From Luteimonas huabeiensis HB2 (lineage in GTDB: Bacteria > Pseudomonadota > Gammaproteobacteria > Xanthomonadales > Xanthomonadaceae), in contig NZ_JAAN01000014.1 of NCBI RefSeq assembly GCF_000559025.1, forward strand, positions 124,001 through 188,000: DNA of 64,000 nucleotides, written 5' to 3'. Position 1 is the stretch's first letter. Each line of letters starts with the position of its first letter. This document shows positions 16,953 through 24,528 of this stretch, in pieces. Both the position numbers and the translations under genes were made by a program. The notes beneath the pieces are model-generated. The model ran no database searches, had not been told where the DNA came from, and worked only from the letters and a program-made list of their open reading frames with translations.

Positions 16953-17456
16953 ATGAATACCGCATATCCGAAAGACCAGAAAGCACCGCCGGATGACGAT
17001 GTGACGCTTCGACGGCTCGTTGCCCATGAAGCCGTTGCGCTTGCCTCCCTGCTGGCCGCCTATGGCGACGAGATGCGCCACGGGCAAGGCGCCGGGGCGA
17101 ATGCACTGGCTCATGCCAATGCCTTGATCGCCGATCCGATCGCGGAAGTGCTGGGTGGCTTTCTCGGCGACGAACTCGTCGCCTTCGCAGTGTTCTTCGA
17201 TCTGCCCGAGGCGATCTCCGGAGGGCGGTCGGGCCAGCTCGACGACCTGTACGTCCTGCCCGCCGCGCGCGGAAAACGACTCGCTCAGCGGCTCATCGCG
17301 GCCATCGCCGATACCGGTCGATCACGCGCCTGGATCCATCTGCGCTGGCTGGTCCCCGAGGACAACCCCGATGCCATCCGGGCCTACGCGCGCTTCGCCG
17401 AACCCGCCGGCTGGAAGAGCTACGTGCTTTGGCTGGCCGGTAGCGAGCGGTGGTGA
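16953..17456 (+). CDS. GNAT family N-acetyltransferase
   Basis: This 167-residue cytoplasmic acyltransferase has the GNAT core SGQLDDLYVLPAARGKRLAQRLIAAI, whose R-x-x-G-x-R/K-like turn binds the CoA pyrophosphate, followed by WLVPEDNPDAIRAYARFAEPAGW, the usual strand-5/Tyr region. The acceptor is not predictable. It follows the GcvA-like gene by six bases and precedes the peroxiredoxin by four, so all are probably in one plus-strand unit. Confidence 0.85.
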   Translation: MNTAYPKDQKAPPDDDVTLRRLVAHEAVALASLLAAYGDEMRHGQGAGANALAHANALIADPIAEVLGGFLGDELVAFAVFFDLPEAISGGRSGQLDDLYVLPAARGKRLAQRLIAAIADTGRSRAWIHLRWLVPEDNPDAIRAYARFAEPAGWKSYVLWLAGSERW

Positions 17457-17460
17457 AGCC

Positions 17461-18045
17461 ATGAATAACCTGCAGCAGGTCGATTGGTCGCGTCTTCCGC
17501 AGCCGGAGGATGATGGCGGCGCCCGCCACCTCGCGGGCATGCGCCTGCCCACGCTTGAACTGGCATCGACGGATGGTGGCCGTGTCGACCCTTCGCGCCT
17601 GCGCGGACGCACGGTGCTTTATCTCTTCCCGATGACGGGCCGGCCGGATATCGCACTGCCTCCAGGCTGGGACGAGATTCCAGGAGCACGGGGCTGCACC
17701 CCGCAATCCTGTGCCTTCAGGGATCATTTCGCCGAACTGAAGTCCTTGGGCGTCGCCCAATTGTTCGGCGTGTCGACGCAGGACACCGCGTACCAATGCG
17801 AGGCGGTGGCGCGCCTCCACCTGCCTTTCCCGTTGCTGTCCGACAACCGCCTTTCATTCGCAACCGCGCTCGGTCTGCCGGTCTTCGAGGTGCAAGGCCT
17901 GACGCTGCTCAAGCGGCTGACCCTGATTGCGCACGATGGCGTGATCGAGCATGTGTTCTATCCGGTGTTCCCGCCGGACCGGAATGCCGACGATGTCATC
18001 GAGTGGCTCAAAGGCCATCATGCCAATCAATCCGGCAAACCATGA
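17461..18045 (+). CDS. Peroxiredoxin (AhpC/TSA-type)
   Basis: This 194-residue soluble thiol peroxidase has the active-site region GARGCTPQSCAFRDHFAELKSLG, a peroxidatic-cysteine loop of the T/G-C-T-x-Q-x-C-x-F-R-D form with a nearby second cysteine, preceded by the strand RTVLYLFPMTG and followed by FGVSTQDTAYQ. Such enzymes reduce peroxides with thioredoxin-like donors. The ATG is four bases after the GNAT stop and the end overlaps the AraC-type gene by four bases, indicating an operon. Confidence 0.85.
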   Translation: MNNLQQVDWSRLPQPEDDGGARHLAGMRLPTLELASTDGGRVDPSRLRGRTVLYLFPMTGRPDIALPPGWDEIPGARGCTPQSCAFRDHFAELKSLGVAQLFGVSTQDTAYQCEAVARLHLPFPLLSDNRLSFATALGLPVFEVQGLTLLKRLTLIAHDGVIEHVFYPVFPPDRNADDVIEWLKGHHANQSGKP

Positions 18046-18749
18046 ATATCGGATCGTTCGGCGGTTCCTGGAGTGAATTTCCCGACATGCAAGACATTGC
18101 CAGCTTCCACCGCTGGGTTCACCCGGTGAACAGGGCCGAGCGCTATCTGGTGCTGCCCGACGGATGCCGAGACGTACTGTGCATCCGCCATGCGGATGGC
18201 TTGGTTCAGATCGTGTCAACCGGGTTTGATGTTCGGCCTCGGCTGGTCGATCTGCTCCCCGGCACCACGATCACAGGCTATAGGTTGCGCCCGGGCGCGG
18301 GCGTGAGCGCGCCTGCCATGCAGGCGATTGCCGCAGACCATGATCGAATCGGGGAAATTCTCGACGAGCAGTGCGAAGCCTGGACGCATCTGGACGAGGC
18401 CATCCTGGCGCTCAGTTTTCCGGGTGCAACGGTTGGCGCCGCCTGCCGCAGCATTGGCATTTCCATCCGAACGATGCAAAGAGTCTTTCTGGGCAGAAGA
18501 CTCCCACCGCCGGACTACTGGCGGCTCTTGGGACGAGCGCGCCGGGCAACCGGACTGCTTTCGTCGGGTGAACCTCTTGCCGAAATAGCCAGCATATGTG
18601 GCTTCAGTGACCAAGCCCACATGACCCGCGAACTTGTCCGCTGGTTCGGCCATTCTCCGGCGCAGTTGCGCAGGCAAGCCGACGTCCTTGAGCGCCTGCG
18701 TCAACCCGGGCTGGGCAACTGGGCGGGCGAACAAATCTCCACCAGATAA
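18042..18749 (+). CDS. AraC family transcription regulator
   Basis: This 235-residue regulator has an N-terminal domain with the ERYLVLPDGCRDVLCIRH motif (a DUF6597/AraC-type sensor seen in short AraC proteins) and two C-terminal helix-turn-helix units, GAACRSIGISIRTMQRVFLG and LAEIASICGFSDQAHMTREL. The start overlaps the peroxiredoxin stop in an ATGA arrangement. The last 49 bases overlap the 3' end of the convergent VOC gene, so both C termini share DNA. Confidence 0.85.
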   Translation: MNIGSFGGSWSEFPDMQDIASFHRWVHPVNRAERYLVLPDGCRDVLCIRHADGLVQIVSTGFDVRPRLVDLLPGTTITGYRLRPGAGVSAPAMQAIAADHDRIGEILDEQCEAWTHLDEAILALSFPGATVGAACRSIGISIRTMQRVFLGRRLPPPDYWRLLGRARRATGLLSSGEPLAEIASICGFSDQAHMTRELVRWFGHSPAQLRRQADVLERLRQPGLGNWAGEQISTR

Positions 18750-19096
18750 CCGTTGATATCGGTGACGTAACACGTCGTCTGCCCCCAAGGTTCACTTCTA
18801 ACCTCCTGCACAGCTTGTGCGCCGGCGGCTACGGCACGCGTATAGGCCGCATATACGTCTTCCGTTTCAAAGGCGATCTCGAATACCGGGGTTTCGGGTG
18901 CGGGCTTGCCGGGTGTCTTGCCCAGAGTTCGCATCAATTTGACGGAAGAAAAAGCCAGCTTGGTTGCCCCCGTGACGAGTTCACCATAGTCCCCCGACTC
19001 GTGCAGAAAACCCCGCTCCATGGCAAAAGCACGTTCGTAAAAGGCCAGCGAGGCGGCCACGTCTTCGACGTAGAGAATCGTGTATCTGAAAATCAT
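18701..19096 (-). CDS. VOC (glyoxalase/bleomycin-resistance) family protein
   Basis: This 131-residue metal-dependent-fold protein has two beta-alpha-beta-beta-beta units: the first begins FRYTILYVEDVAASLAFYERAF and the second FEIAFETEDVYAAYTRAVAAGA, ending with WGQTTCYVTDINGYLVEICSP, where the last glutamate is the usual metal ligand. The reaction is not predictable; members include lyases, dioxygenases and antibiotic-binding proteins. It is convergent with the AraC-type gene, overlapping it by 49 bases. The 191-base gap before it (19097-19287) contains no gene. Confidence 0.85.
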   Translation of the reverse strand: MIFRYTILYVEDVAASLAFYERAFAMERGFLHESGDYGELVTGATKLAFSSVKLMRTLGKTPGKPAPETPVFEIAFETEDVYAAYTRAVAAGAQAVQEVRSEPWGQTTCYVTDINGYLVEICSPAQLPSPG

Positions 19097-19287
19097 CTCA
19101 GCTCTCCAAGTTAGATGGAGAAATGGATTCTGGGCCAGGCTTCATCCCCTGTATTGAATGATCGCGACAGGTGCATGTCAGTGAGCACCCCACGATCACG
19201 TTCAGTCAAGCCGCAGAATCGCTACTGATGTGATCTTGATCGGCCAGCGCTTCCGCTTCAGTCGTGGTGAATGGGCCTCATCCACAG

Positions 19288-20250
19288 TCATGCCGTACCT
19301 CTCGCTGCCCGAGGATCGTCCGCAGGTCGATGCTTCAGTGCGCCGAGTGGGTGGGTTGGTGGCTCGCCGGTACGCAACCAGTCCAGCGCCAGGGGCCACA
19401 GCGCCTCGCGGAAGCGCTCGTGGAAGAAGGCGAAATGGCCGATTTCGGCCTGCTCGATGGCCGCGGGAGCCAAGCGCAGGTGATGGCGCTCGCTGCCGGT
19501 GTAGTAATCCAGCAGGCGGTCCAGCGCCGGTACCGTGCCGAATGGATCGTCCTCGATGCCCAGCGCCAGGATCGGTGCGCGCACCTGGCCGAAGCGCCGT
19601 GCCAGCATTTCGGCTTCGGGCTCACCTTCCAGTGTCTCCCGGCCTCGGCGCACCGTGCCCTCGAAGCGGGGACCCATGCGTGCCCAGTCCAGTGCCACGC
19701 CCTTGGGCGTGTCCTCCATCCATCCCAGGCGCTTGGCTGGCACGTAGCCAAGCACCCGCGCCAGCAGCGGCATGGCCACGTGCCAGCGCAGGAACATGGC
19801 GCGGCGTGCGGCGGGCGCATAGTCGCGCCAGTAGGCGTACTGCGCCCCCATGGTGAAGATGCGCCGCACGCGGTGTGCGGACGCGGCCAGCCCGATCACG
19901 AAGCCCCCAGCGGAGTGGCCGACCACGTCGATCGGCTGGCCGGGGAATCGCCAGGCGAGGTACTGCAGCACACCCTCGAAATCGTGCTGCCCCCAGTCGA
20001 TCCAGTCGGCCTGCAGCCGACGCAGCCCACGGTGTCGCGATTCGCCGATGCCGCGGTAGTCGTAGGTCACCACGTCCCATCCGTGGCTGTGGAGCCAGTC
20101 GGCAAAGCGCCCGTAGTACCGGCAGCGCACCGAGGTGGCAGCGTTGATGACCGCGACCGGATGCGGGCGTCGTGGATCGCAGGGGCGGCGCCAGGCGAAT
20201 CCACCCAGTGCATAGCCGTCGGCGGCGCGAATGTCGATGGGCTCAGTCAT
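19288..20250 (-). CDS. Alpha/beta hydrolase
   Basis: This 320-residue protein contains the hydrolase core VAVINAATSVRCRYYGRFADWL, TYDYRGIGESRHRGLRRL, the nucleophile elbow DVVGHSAGGFVIGL and a late ALGIEDDPFGTV segment holding the acid, with the base histidine probably in the EIGHFAFFHERF stretch. Esterases and lipases of this shape have broad substrates. It overlaps the stop of the DUF1330 gene by eight bases and ends a five-gene minus-strand unit with LysE, NTF2-like, cupin and DUF1330. Confidence 0.85.
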   Translation of the reverse strand: MTEPIDIRAADGYALGGFAWRRPCDPRRPHPVAVINAATSVRCRYYGRFADWLHSHGWDVVTYDYRGIGESRHRGLRRLQADWIDWGQHDFEGVLQYLAWRFPGQPIDVVGHSAGGFVIGLAASAHRVRRIFTMGAQYAYWRDYAPAARRAMFLRWHVAMPLLARVLGYVPAKRLGWMEDTPKGVALDWARMGPRFEGTVRRGRETLEGEPEAEMLARRFGQVRAPILALGIEDDPFGTVPALDRLLDYYTGSERHHLRLAPAAIEQAEIGHFAFFHERFREALWPLALDWLRTGEPPTHPLGALKHRPADDPRAARGTA

Positions 20251-20542
20251 TCACAGCGAGACCCTGGACCAGCAGCACCACGGCCTGCGCGCCGGCCATG
20301 CGATCCTGGGCAATGCGTTGGTACTCGTCCGATTCCGCCCAGTCATGGAAGGCGGCTTCGTCGGGAAAGGACATGAGCACGAGCTTCTGGTGCGGCCAGG
20401 TGCCTTCGATGGTGCGAGGCTGCTCGTCCGCGGCCAGCAGACGTCCCCGGTGGTGGCGGAACACCTCCATGAAGCGGGCCTGGTAGCGGTCGTAGGCGGT
20501 CCGGTCGTGGATGGTGAGTTGAGCAATGGCGAAAACGGTCAT
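20243..20542 (-). CDS. DUF1330-type small protein
   Basis: This 99-residue protein of ferredoxin-like dimeric alpha/beta barrel character has AQLTIHDRTAYDRYQARFMEVF, TIEGTWPHQKLVLMSFPDEAAFHDW and a YQRIAQDRMAGAQAVVLLVQG tail, all DUF1330 marks. The domain has no assigned reaction. The ATG at 20542 overlaps the cupin stop in ATGA form, and the 3' end overlaps the hydrolase start, so it is central to the operon. The start is fixed by that coupling; the frame is open further upstream. Confidence 0.8.
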   Translation of the reverse strand: MTVFAIAQLTIHDRTAYDRYQARFMEVFRHHRGRLLAADEQPRTIEGTWPHQKLVLMSFPDEAAFHDWAESDEYQRIAQDRMAGAQAVVLLVQGLAVND

Positions 20543-20940
20543 GACGCAGGCTCCTCGTCGCGACGGCGATCCGGTTTGGCGGCCGAGGCCGATTCGATGC
20601 GGTCGCCCTGTGTGCTGGGGCTGGAGAACACCAGAAAATTCACGTCCTCGTCGCCACCATTGGCGGCAATGTGGCGAGTGCCGGCCGGGACATGTACGCC
20701 TTGACCGGCTTCCAGCAACACGTCCTGGTCGGGCGTGCTCAGGCGCAGGTGGCCACCGAGCACGTAGAAGAACTGGTGAGCCCTGGCGTGCCAGTGGGGT
20801 GCCTCGGCGCCGCCTGCGGGCATCCATTCCTGCCGCACCTGCATGTGTTGCAGTTCCAGCAGTCGCCAGCCCAGGCAGACCCCACCCCAGTCATAGCGGT
20901 TGCCGTCGTCGGGCCGGACGGCGCGCAGCAGCGCCGTCAT
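20539..20940 (-). CDS. Cupin domain protein
   Basis: This 133-residue single-cupin protein has HMQVRQEWMPAGGAEAPHWH followed by ARAHQFFYVLGGHLRL, giving the first-motif metal ligands HxH and a Glu/Gln-like position, and the second motif GVHVPAGTRHIAAN. Its role could be enzymatic or ligand binding. It overlaps both neighbours by four bases (NTF2-like upstream, DUF1330 downstream). The C-terminal tail is charged and lacks structure-forming residues. Confidence 0.8.
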   Translation of the reverse strand: MTALLRAVRPDDGNRYDWGGVCLGWRLLELQHMQVRQEWMPAGGAEAPHWHARAHQFFYVLGGHLRLSTPDQDVLLEAGQGVHVPAGTRHIAANGGDEDVNFLVFSSPSTQGDRIESASAAKPDRRRDEEPAS

Positions 20941-21329
20941 GACGTGCCCTCCTCGGCGGGGACGCCGTGCAGGGCCTCGCCTTGGACCTGCCGTCCATTC
21001 TCGAAACGCATGATCTCGCACATGCGCGTGCGCTTGCCGCCAGCCTGCGCCACGTAATGGACGACGACGGTCTGCGCCTCGACGTCGCAGATGGCCGAGA
21101 TGAGTTCGAACCGCAGGTCCGGCCTGTCGGCGAGCGCGGCCAGCCAGTAGCGGCGCAGCGCGTCCTTGCCTTGTACCCGCGTGCCACCGGTATAGGGCTG
21201 GGCCAGCGCGCTCACGAACAGTGCGTCGTCGGCGTAGGCGACCAACACCGCCGGCACGTCGCGCCGGTTCCAGTCATCGATCCAGGCCAGCGCATGGGCC
21301 CGGAGTTGATCATGAGAGAGTGTCGTCAT
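20937..21329 (-). CDS. NTF2-like/SnoaL-type protein
   Basis: This 130-residue protein has the NTF2-like fold pattern: ALAWIDDWNRRDVPAVLVAYADDALF, then ALRRYWLAALADRPDLRFEL and strands with VHYVAQAGGKRTRMCEIMRFENGRQVQGEALHG. Members act as small enzymes (isomerases, cyclases, dehydratases) or as stress proteins. It begins four bases after the LysE-type stop and overlaps the cupin gene by four. Confidence 0.8.
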   Translation of the reverse strand: MTTLSHDQLRAHALAWIDDWNRRDVPAVLVAYADDALFVSALAQPYTGGTRVQGKDALRRYWLAALADRPDLRFELISAICDVEAQTVVVHYVAQAGGKRTRMCEIMRFENGRQVQGEALHGVPAEEGTS

Positions 21330-21333
21330 GGCA

Positions 21334-21927
21334 TCACATCCAGAAGAGAAGAACGGTCAGGGCAGCCAGGGTCGCCATGGCACGATTGACCACGCGAGCG
21401 ACGGTGCGGTCGCGCAGCCAGGGCCGCAGGCCGGCGCCGAAGGCGGCCCAGACCAGCATGCAGGGCAGTCCGATGGCGGCGAACACCAGGCTGACCACCA
21501 GCAGGCGCAGTGCGTAGCCTTCGCCCGGCGGCAGGAAGGTGGACACCACCGTCACCGAGATCAGCCAGGCCTTCGGATTGACGAACTGGAAGGCCAGCGC
21601 CTGCATGAAGCCGATGGGCCGGCCGGCCTCGGTCTCCTCCAGTTCGGCCGCGCGCCACAGTCGCGCGGCCAGCCAGAGCAGGTAGAGGCTGCCCACGACC
21701 TTCAATGCGACCTGCAGGCGCGGTTCGAGGGCGAACACCGCGCCGAGGCCGGCGCCGGTGATCCCGAGCTGCACCATCACGCCCGCAGGGATGCCCAGCA
21801 GGTGCGGCCAGGTTCGGCCCAGGCCGAAGAGCAGGCCCGAGGACATCAGCATCACGTTGTTGGGGCCGGGCGTGATCGACATGACGAAGGCGTAGACGAT
21901 CAGCGCCACGAGGGCGGTATGTTCCAT
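21334..21927 (-). CDS. LysE/RhtB family amino-acid exporter (third of three)
   Basis: This 197-residue inner-membrane exporter opens with SITPGPNNVMLMSSGLLFG and has VGSLYLLWLAARLWRAAE and ALAFQFVNPKAWLISVTVVSTF, the LysE/RhtB signatures. The start at 21927 gives the standard N terminus; the longer open frame is rejected. It heads a minus-strand unit of five overlapping or nearly touching genes. The 231-base gap to the divergent enoyl-CoA hydratase gene should hold both promoters; I see no repeat there beyond GATTCTGGGCCGGGC at 21991, which recurs with one change at 19126. Confidence 0.9.
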   Translation of the reverse strand: MEHTALVALIVYAFVMSITPGPNNVMLMSSGLLFGLGRTWPHLLGIPAGVMVQLGITGAGLGAVFALEPRLQVALKVVGSLYLLWLAARLWRAAELEETEAGRPIGFMQALAFQFVNPKAWLISVTVVSTFLPPGEGYALRLLVVSLVFAAIGLPCMLVWAAFGAGLRPWLRDRTVARVVNRAMATLAALTVLLFWM

Positions 21928-22158
21928 GGGAGTTCGCTGGGACGGGGAGTACCGGGGCGTTGAGGGAAAGACGAGGCCCGTCCGCGAATTGATTCTGGGC
22001 CGGGCATGGCGTCGGCTCCAGCGAGAAATTTTCAGTCCCACCTGAGATATTCGCGCTTGGCCGCAAGCGTCATCGCGCAGCAGACTTCGCAGGTACTGCC
22101 CGGCGCTGCCGAATCGATGACGGCCCGGCACTTCGGGCGGTTCCTCGCAGGAGAACCC

Positions 22159-22953
22159 ATGTCTTCCGATTTCATTCGATGCGCGTCGCACCCAGACGGC
22201 TATGCCGAGTTGGTCATCGACCGGCCGGCAGCCCGCAACGCCCTGTGCCGCTCACTGACCGATGCGATGGCCGCGCACCTCGACAGGCTGGCGGCCGACG
22301 CCGCCGTGCGGGTGGTCCTGCTGCGTGCCGAAGGCGAACACTTCGCGGCCGGTGCCGATCTCAAGGAAATGCTGGGCATCAGCGCGGAGCAGGCGCGGGC
22401 CACTGACTTCGCCGGTTGCTGCGCGCCGCTGGGCACGTTCCCCAAGCCCGTGGTGGCGCTGGTGCAGGGCTTCGCGCTCGGCGGCGGCTGCGAACTGGTC
22501 GAGATGTGCGACATCGTGCTGGCGGCCGAGAACGCCGTGTTCGGCCACCCGGAGGTTCGCGTCGGCACCATGCCCGGTGCGGGCGGCACGCAGCGCCTGC
22601 CGCGCCTGCTCGGCATGGCCAAGGCGATGGACCTGCTGCTGACCGGGCGCCGCATGGACGCCCGCGAGGCCGAACGCAGCGGGCTGGTCTCGCGCATCGT
22701 GCCCCCCGATCACCTGCTCGAAGAGGGCCGCCGGCTCGCCGCCGACATGGCGTCGCTGTCGGGCGAGGTGCTGGTCCTGATCAAGCAGGCCGCGCGTGCC
22801 AGCGCCAGCCTGCCCATGGACGAAGGACTGCGCCGCGAGCGGGCCGCCTTCCACCACACCCTTTCGCTGCCCGACCACGAGGAAGGCATGCGTGCATTCC
22901 TGGAGAAGCGGCCACCTCGATTCAACCCCCTCTCCACTGCAAAGGAACCTTAG
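22159..22953 (+). CDS. Enoyl-CoA hydratase/isomerase family protein
   Basis: This 264-residue crotonase-fold enzyme expected to hydrate or isomerise an enoyl-CoA shows ELVIDRPAARNALCRSLTDAM, the oxyanion-hole loop HFAAGADLKEMLG and FALGGGCELVEMCDIVLAAENAVFGHPEVRVG, containing the two catalytic-glutamate positions. GGAGAACCC before the ATG serves as ribosome site. Four bases separate it from the PaaI-type thioesterase gene, suggesting an acyl-CoA degradation or side-product recycling unit with BioY downstream. Confidence 0.9.
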   Translation: MSSDFIRCASHPDGYAELVIDRPAARNALCRSLTDAMAAHLDRLAADAAVRVVLLRAEGEHFAAGADLKEMLGISAEQARATDFAGCCAPLGTFPKPVVALVQGFALGGGCELVEMCDIVLAAENAVFGHPEVRVGTMPGAGGTQRLPRLLGMAKAMDLLLTGRRMDAREAERSGLVSRIVPPDHLLEEGRRLAADMASLSGEVLVLIKQAARASASLPMDEGLRRERAAFHHTLSLPDHEEGMRAFLEKRPPRFNPLSTAKEP

Positions 22954-22957
22954 AACG

Positions 22958-23416
22958 ATGACCCAAGCCGCCCCATCCTTGCCGCTCGATCCCCAGGTCG
23001 AGCGAATCGTCCGCGACAGCTTCGCCCGCCAGGGCCTGATGCACCACCTGGGCGCCGAACTGCACGAGGTTGCGCGCGGGCGGGTCAGCATCCGGTTGCC
23101 GTTCCGCGAAACCCTCACCCAGCAGCATGGCTACTTCCATGCCGGCGGCACCAGCGCCATCGCCGACTCGGCCGGTGGCTACGCGGGCTTCACGCTGTTT
23201 CCACCGGACAGCTCCGTGCTGACCGTCGAGTTCAAGATCAACCTGCTCGCCCCCGCGCAGGGCGACTACCTCGAAGCGGTCGGCACGGTGGTGCGCTCCG
23301 GACGCACCCTGACCATCTGCCAACTCGAAGTCTTCGGCGTCACCGAGCAGGGACGGGCCCAGGTGGCGCTCGGCCAGCAAACCCTGATCTGCCTGCAGGG
23401 CAAGCAGGATCGATGA
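22958..23416 (+). CDS. PaaI-type (hotdog fold) acyl-CoA thioesterase
   Basis: This 152-residue hotdog thioesterase has the PaaI-type motif TQQHGYFHAGGTSAIADSAGGYAG (HGxxHxGxxxxxAD) and the following SSVLTVEFKINLLAPAQGD strand. It should hydrolyse a CoA thioester, freeing CoA. It sits directly after the enoyl-CoA hydratase, and both may act on the same acyl chain. Usual length for the family. Confidence 0.9.
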   Translation: MTQAAPSLPLDPQVERIVRDSFARQGLMHHLGAELHEVARGRVSIRLPFRETLTQQHGYFHAGGTSAIADSAGGYAGFTLFPPDSSVLTVEFKINLLAPAQGDYLEAVGTVVRSGRTLTICQLEVFGVTEQGRAQVALGQQTLICLQGKQDR

Positions 23417-23480
23417 CGTTTCCGGTGTCCGCGCAAGGATGCGCTCGGCGGCCAGTGCCGCCATTCATGAAGGAGAACCC

Positions 23481-24074
23481 ATGACCCCAACCTCGACCCA
23501 AACCCTCGGGACCCTCGACACAACCCGCTGGCTGCGCGGACAGTCCAACGCGACCAAGGTGCTGGCGGTGCTGTTCGGCACCCTCGTGCTCACCGCGTCG
23601 TCCCACGTCAGCGTGCCTATGGTGCCGGTGCCAATGACCATGCAGACGCTGGCCGTCACGCTGGTCGGCGCACTGTACGGCTGGCGCCTGGGTGGCCTGA
23701 CGATCCTCGTCTGGCTGGCCCAGGGCGCGCTCGGCTTGCCGGTGTTCGCCGGCGGCACGGGAGGTCTGGCGCGCTTCCTGGGACCGACGGGTGGCTACCT
23801 GCTGGCTTTTCCCGTGGCCGGCGCGCTGACCGGCTGGCTGGTCGAACGCGGCTGGCATGGCGGGCGCGTCGTGTTGGCCTTCGCGGCGATGCTGATCGGC
23901 AACGCCCTGTGCCTGCTGCTCGGCGGCGCCTGGCTGGCCGCGATGGTTGGCGTGCAGAAAGCGATCGCCGTGGGCGTGGCCCCCTTCGTCCTCGGCGGCG
24001 CGCTCAAGTCGGTGCTTGGTGCAGCGCTGCTCAAGGCCATCGACAGCGGTACCCGCAAAGCGGCGCACCGATGA
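23481..24074 (+). CDS. bioY: BioY family biotin transporter S-component
   Basis: This 197-residue membrane protein with about six hydrophobic segments opens its core with SVPMVPVPMTMQTLAVTLVGALYGWRLG, the BioY signature, and continues with AGGTGGLARFLGPTGGYLLAFPVAG. BioY binds biotin and works with an ECF ATPase module (BioM/BioN) or alone. No BioMN gene is near, which is common. AGGAGAACCC precedes the ATG. Its place after the acyl-CoA genes may reflect biotin-dependent carboxylation in the same pathway; that is inference. Confidence 0.9.
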   Translation: MTPTSTQTLGTLDTTRWLRGQSNATKVLAVLFGTLVLTASSHVSVPMVPVPMTMQTLAVTLVGALYGWRLGGLTILVWLAQGALGLPVFAGGTGGLARFLGPTGGYLLAFPVAGALTGWLVERGWHGGRVVLAFAAMLIGNALCLLLGGAWLAAMVGVQKAIAVGVAPFVLGGALKSVLGAALLKAIDSGTRKAAHR

Positions 24075-24105
24075 CGCGCGTTCCGGGTCGGCCCGGTACA
24101 TCACG

Positions 24106-24528
24106 ATGAACGCCCTCGATGCGGAGCAGGCGCGGCGCTTTGCGCTGGCGTGGCTGCCCGCCTGGACCGGCAACGATCCTCAGCGGCTGGCTGCCTTCTA
24201 TTCCGAGGATGCCTTCTATCTCGACCCTGCCGTACCCCAAGGGCTGCGGGGAAAGCCCGCGTTGCTGGGCTATTTCGAGCGCCTATTGGCGCGCAATCCG
24301 GCGTGGGTCTGGACGCAGGTCGAGGGCATCCCCATGCAGGATGGCTTCCTCAACAAATGGTGTGCCGACATCCCGGTCGGTGGCGAGGTGTTGACCGTGG
24401 TCGGCGTATGCCTGGTACAACTGGACCATGCGGGCAAGATTCGCCGCAACGAAGTGTATTTCGACTGCAGCGAGTGGATGACCAGGATGGGAGCGGCATC
24501 GAAGCGGGATCGGGACGGAGGGCCATGA
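24106..24528 (+). CDS. NTF2-like/SnoaL-type protein (second)
   Basis: This 140-residue protein shows the NTF2-like pattern ALAWLPAWTGNDPQRLAAFYSEDAFYLDPAVPQGLRGKPALLGYFERLLA, then three strands ending NEVYFDCSEWM. A small enzyme or ligand-binding role is likely but not definable. It follows bioY by 31 bases and overlaps the membrane-protein gene downstream by four bases. It is not a close duplicate of the other NTF2-like gene in the cargo. Confidence 0.75.
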   Translation: MNALDAEQARRFALAWLPAWTGNDPQRLAAFYSEDAFYLDPAVPQGLRGKPALLGYFERLLARNPAWVWTQVEGIPMQDGFLNKWCADIPVGGEVLTVVGVCLVQLDHAGKIRRNEVYFDCSEWMTRMGAASKRDRDGGP

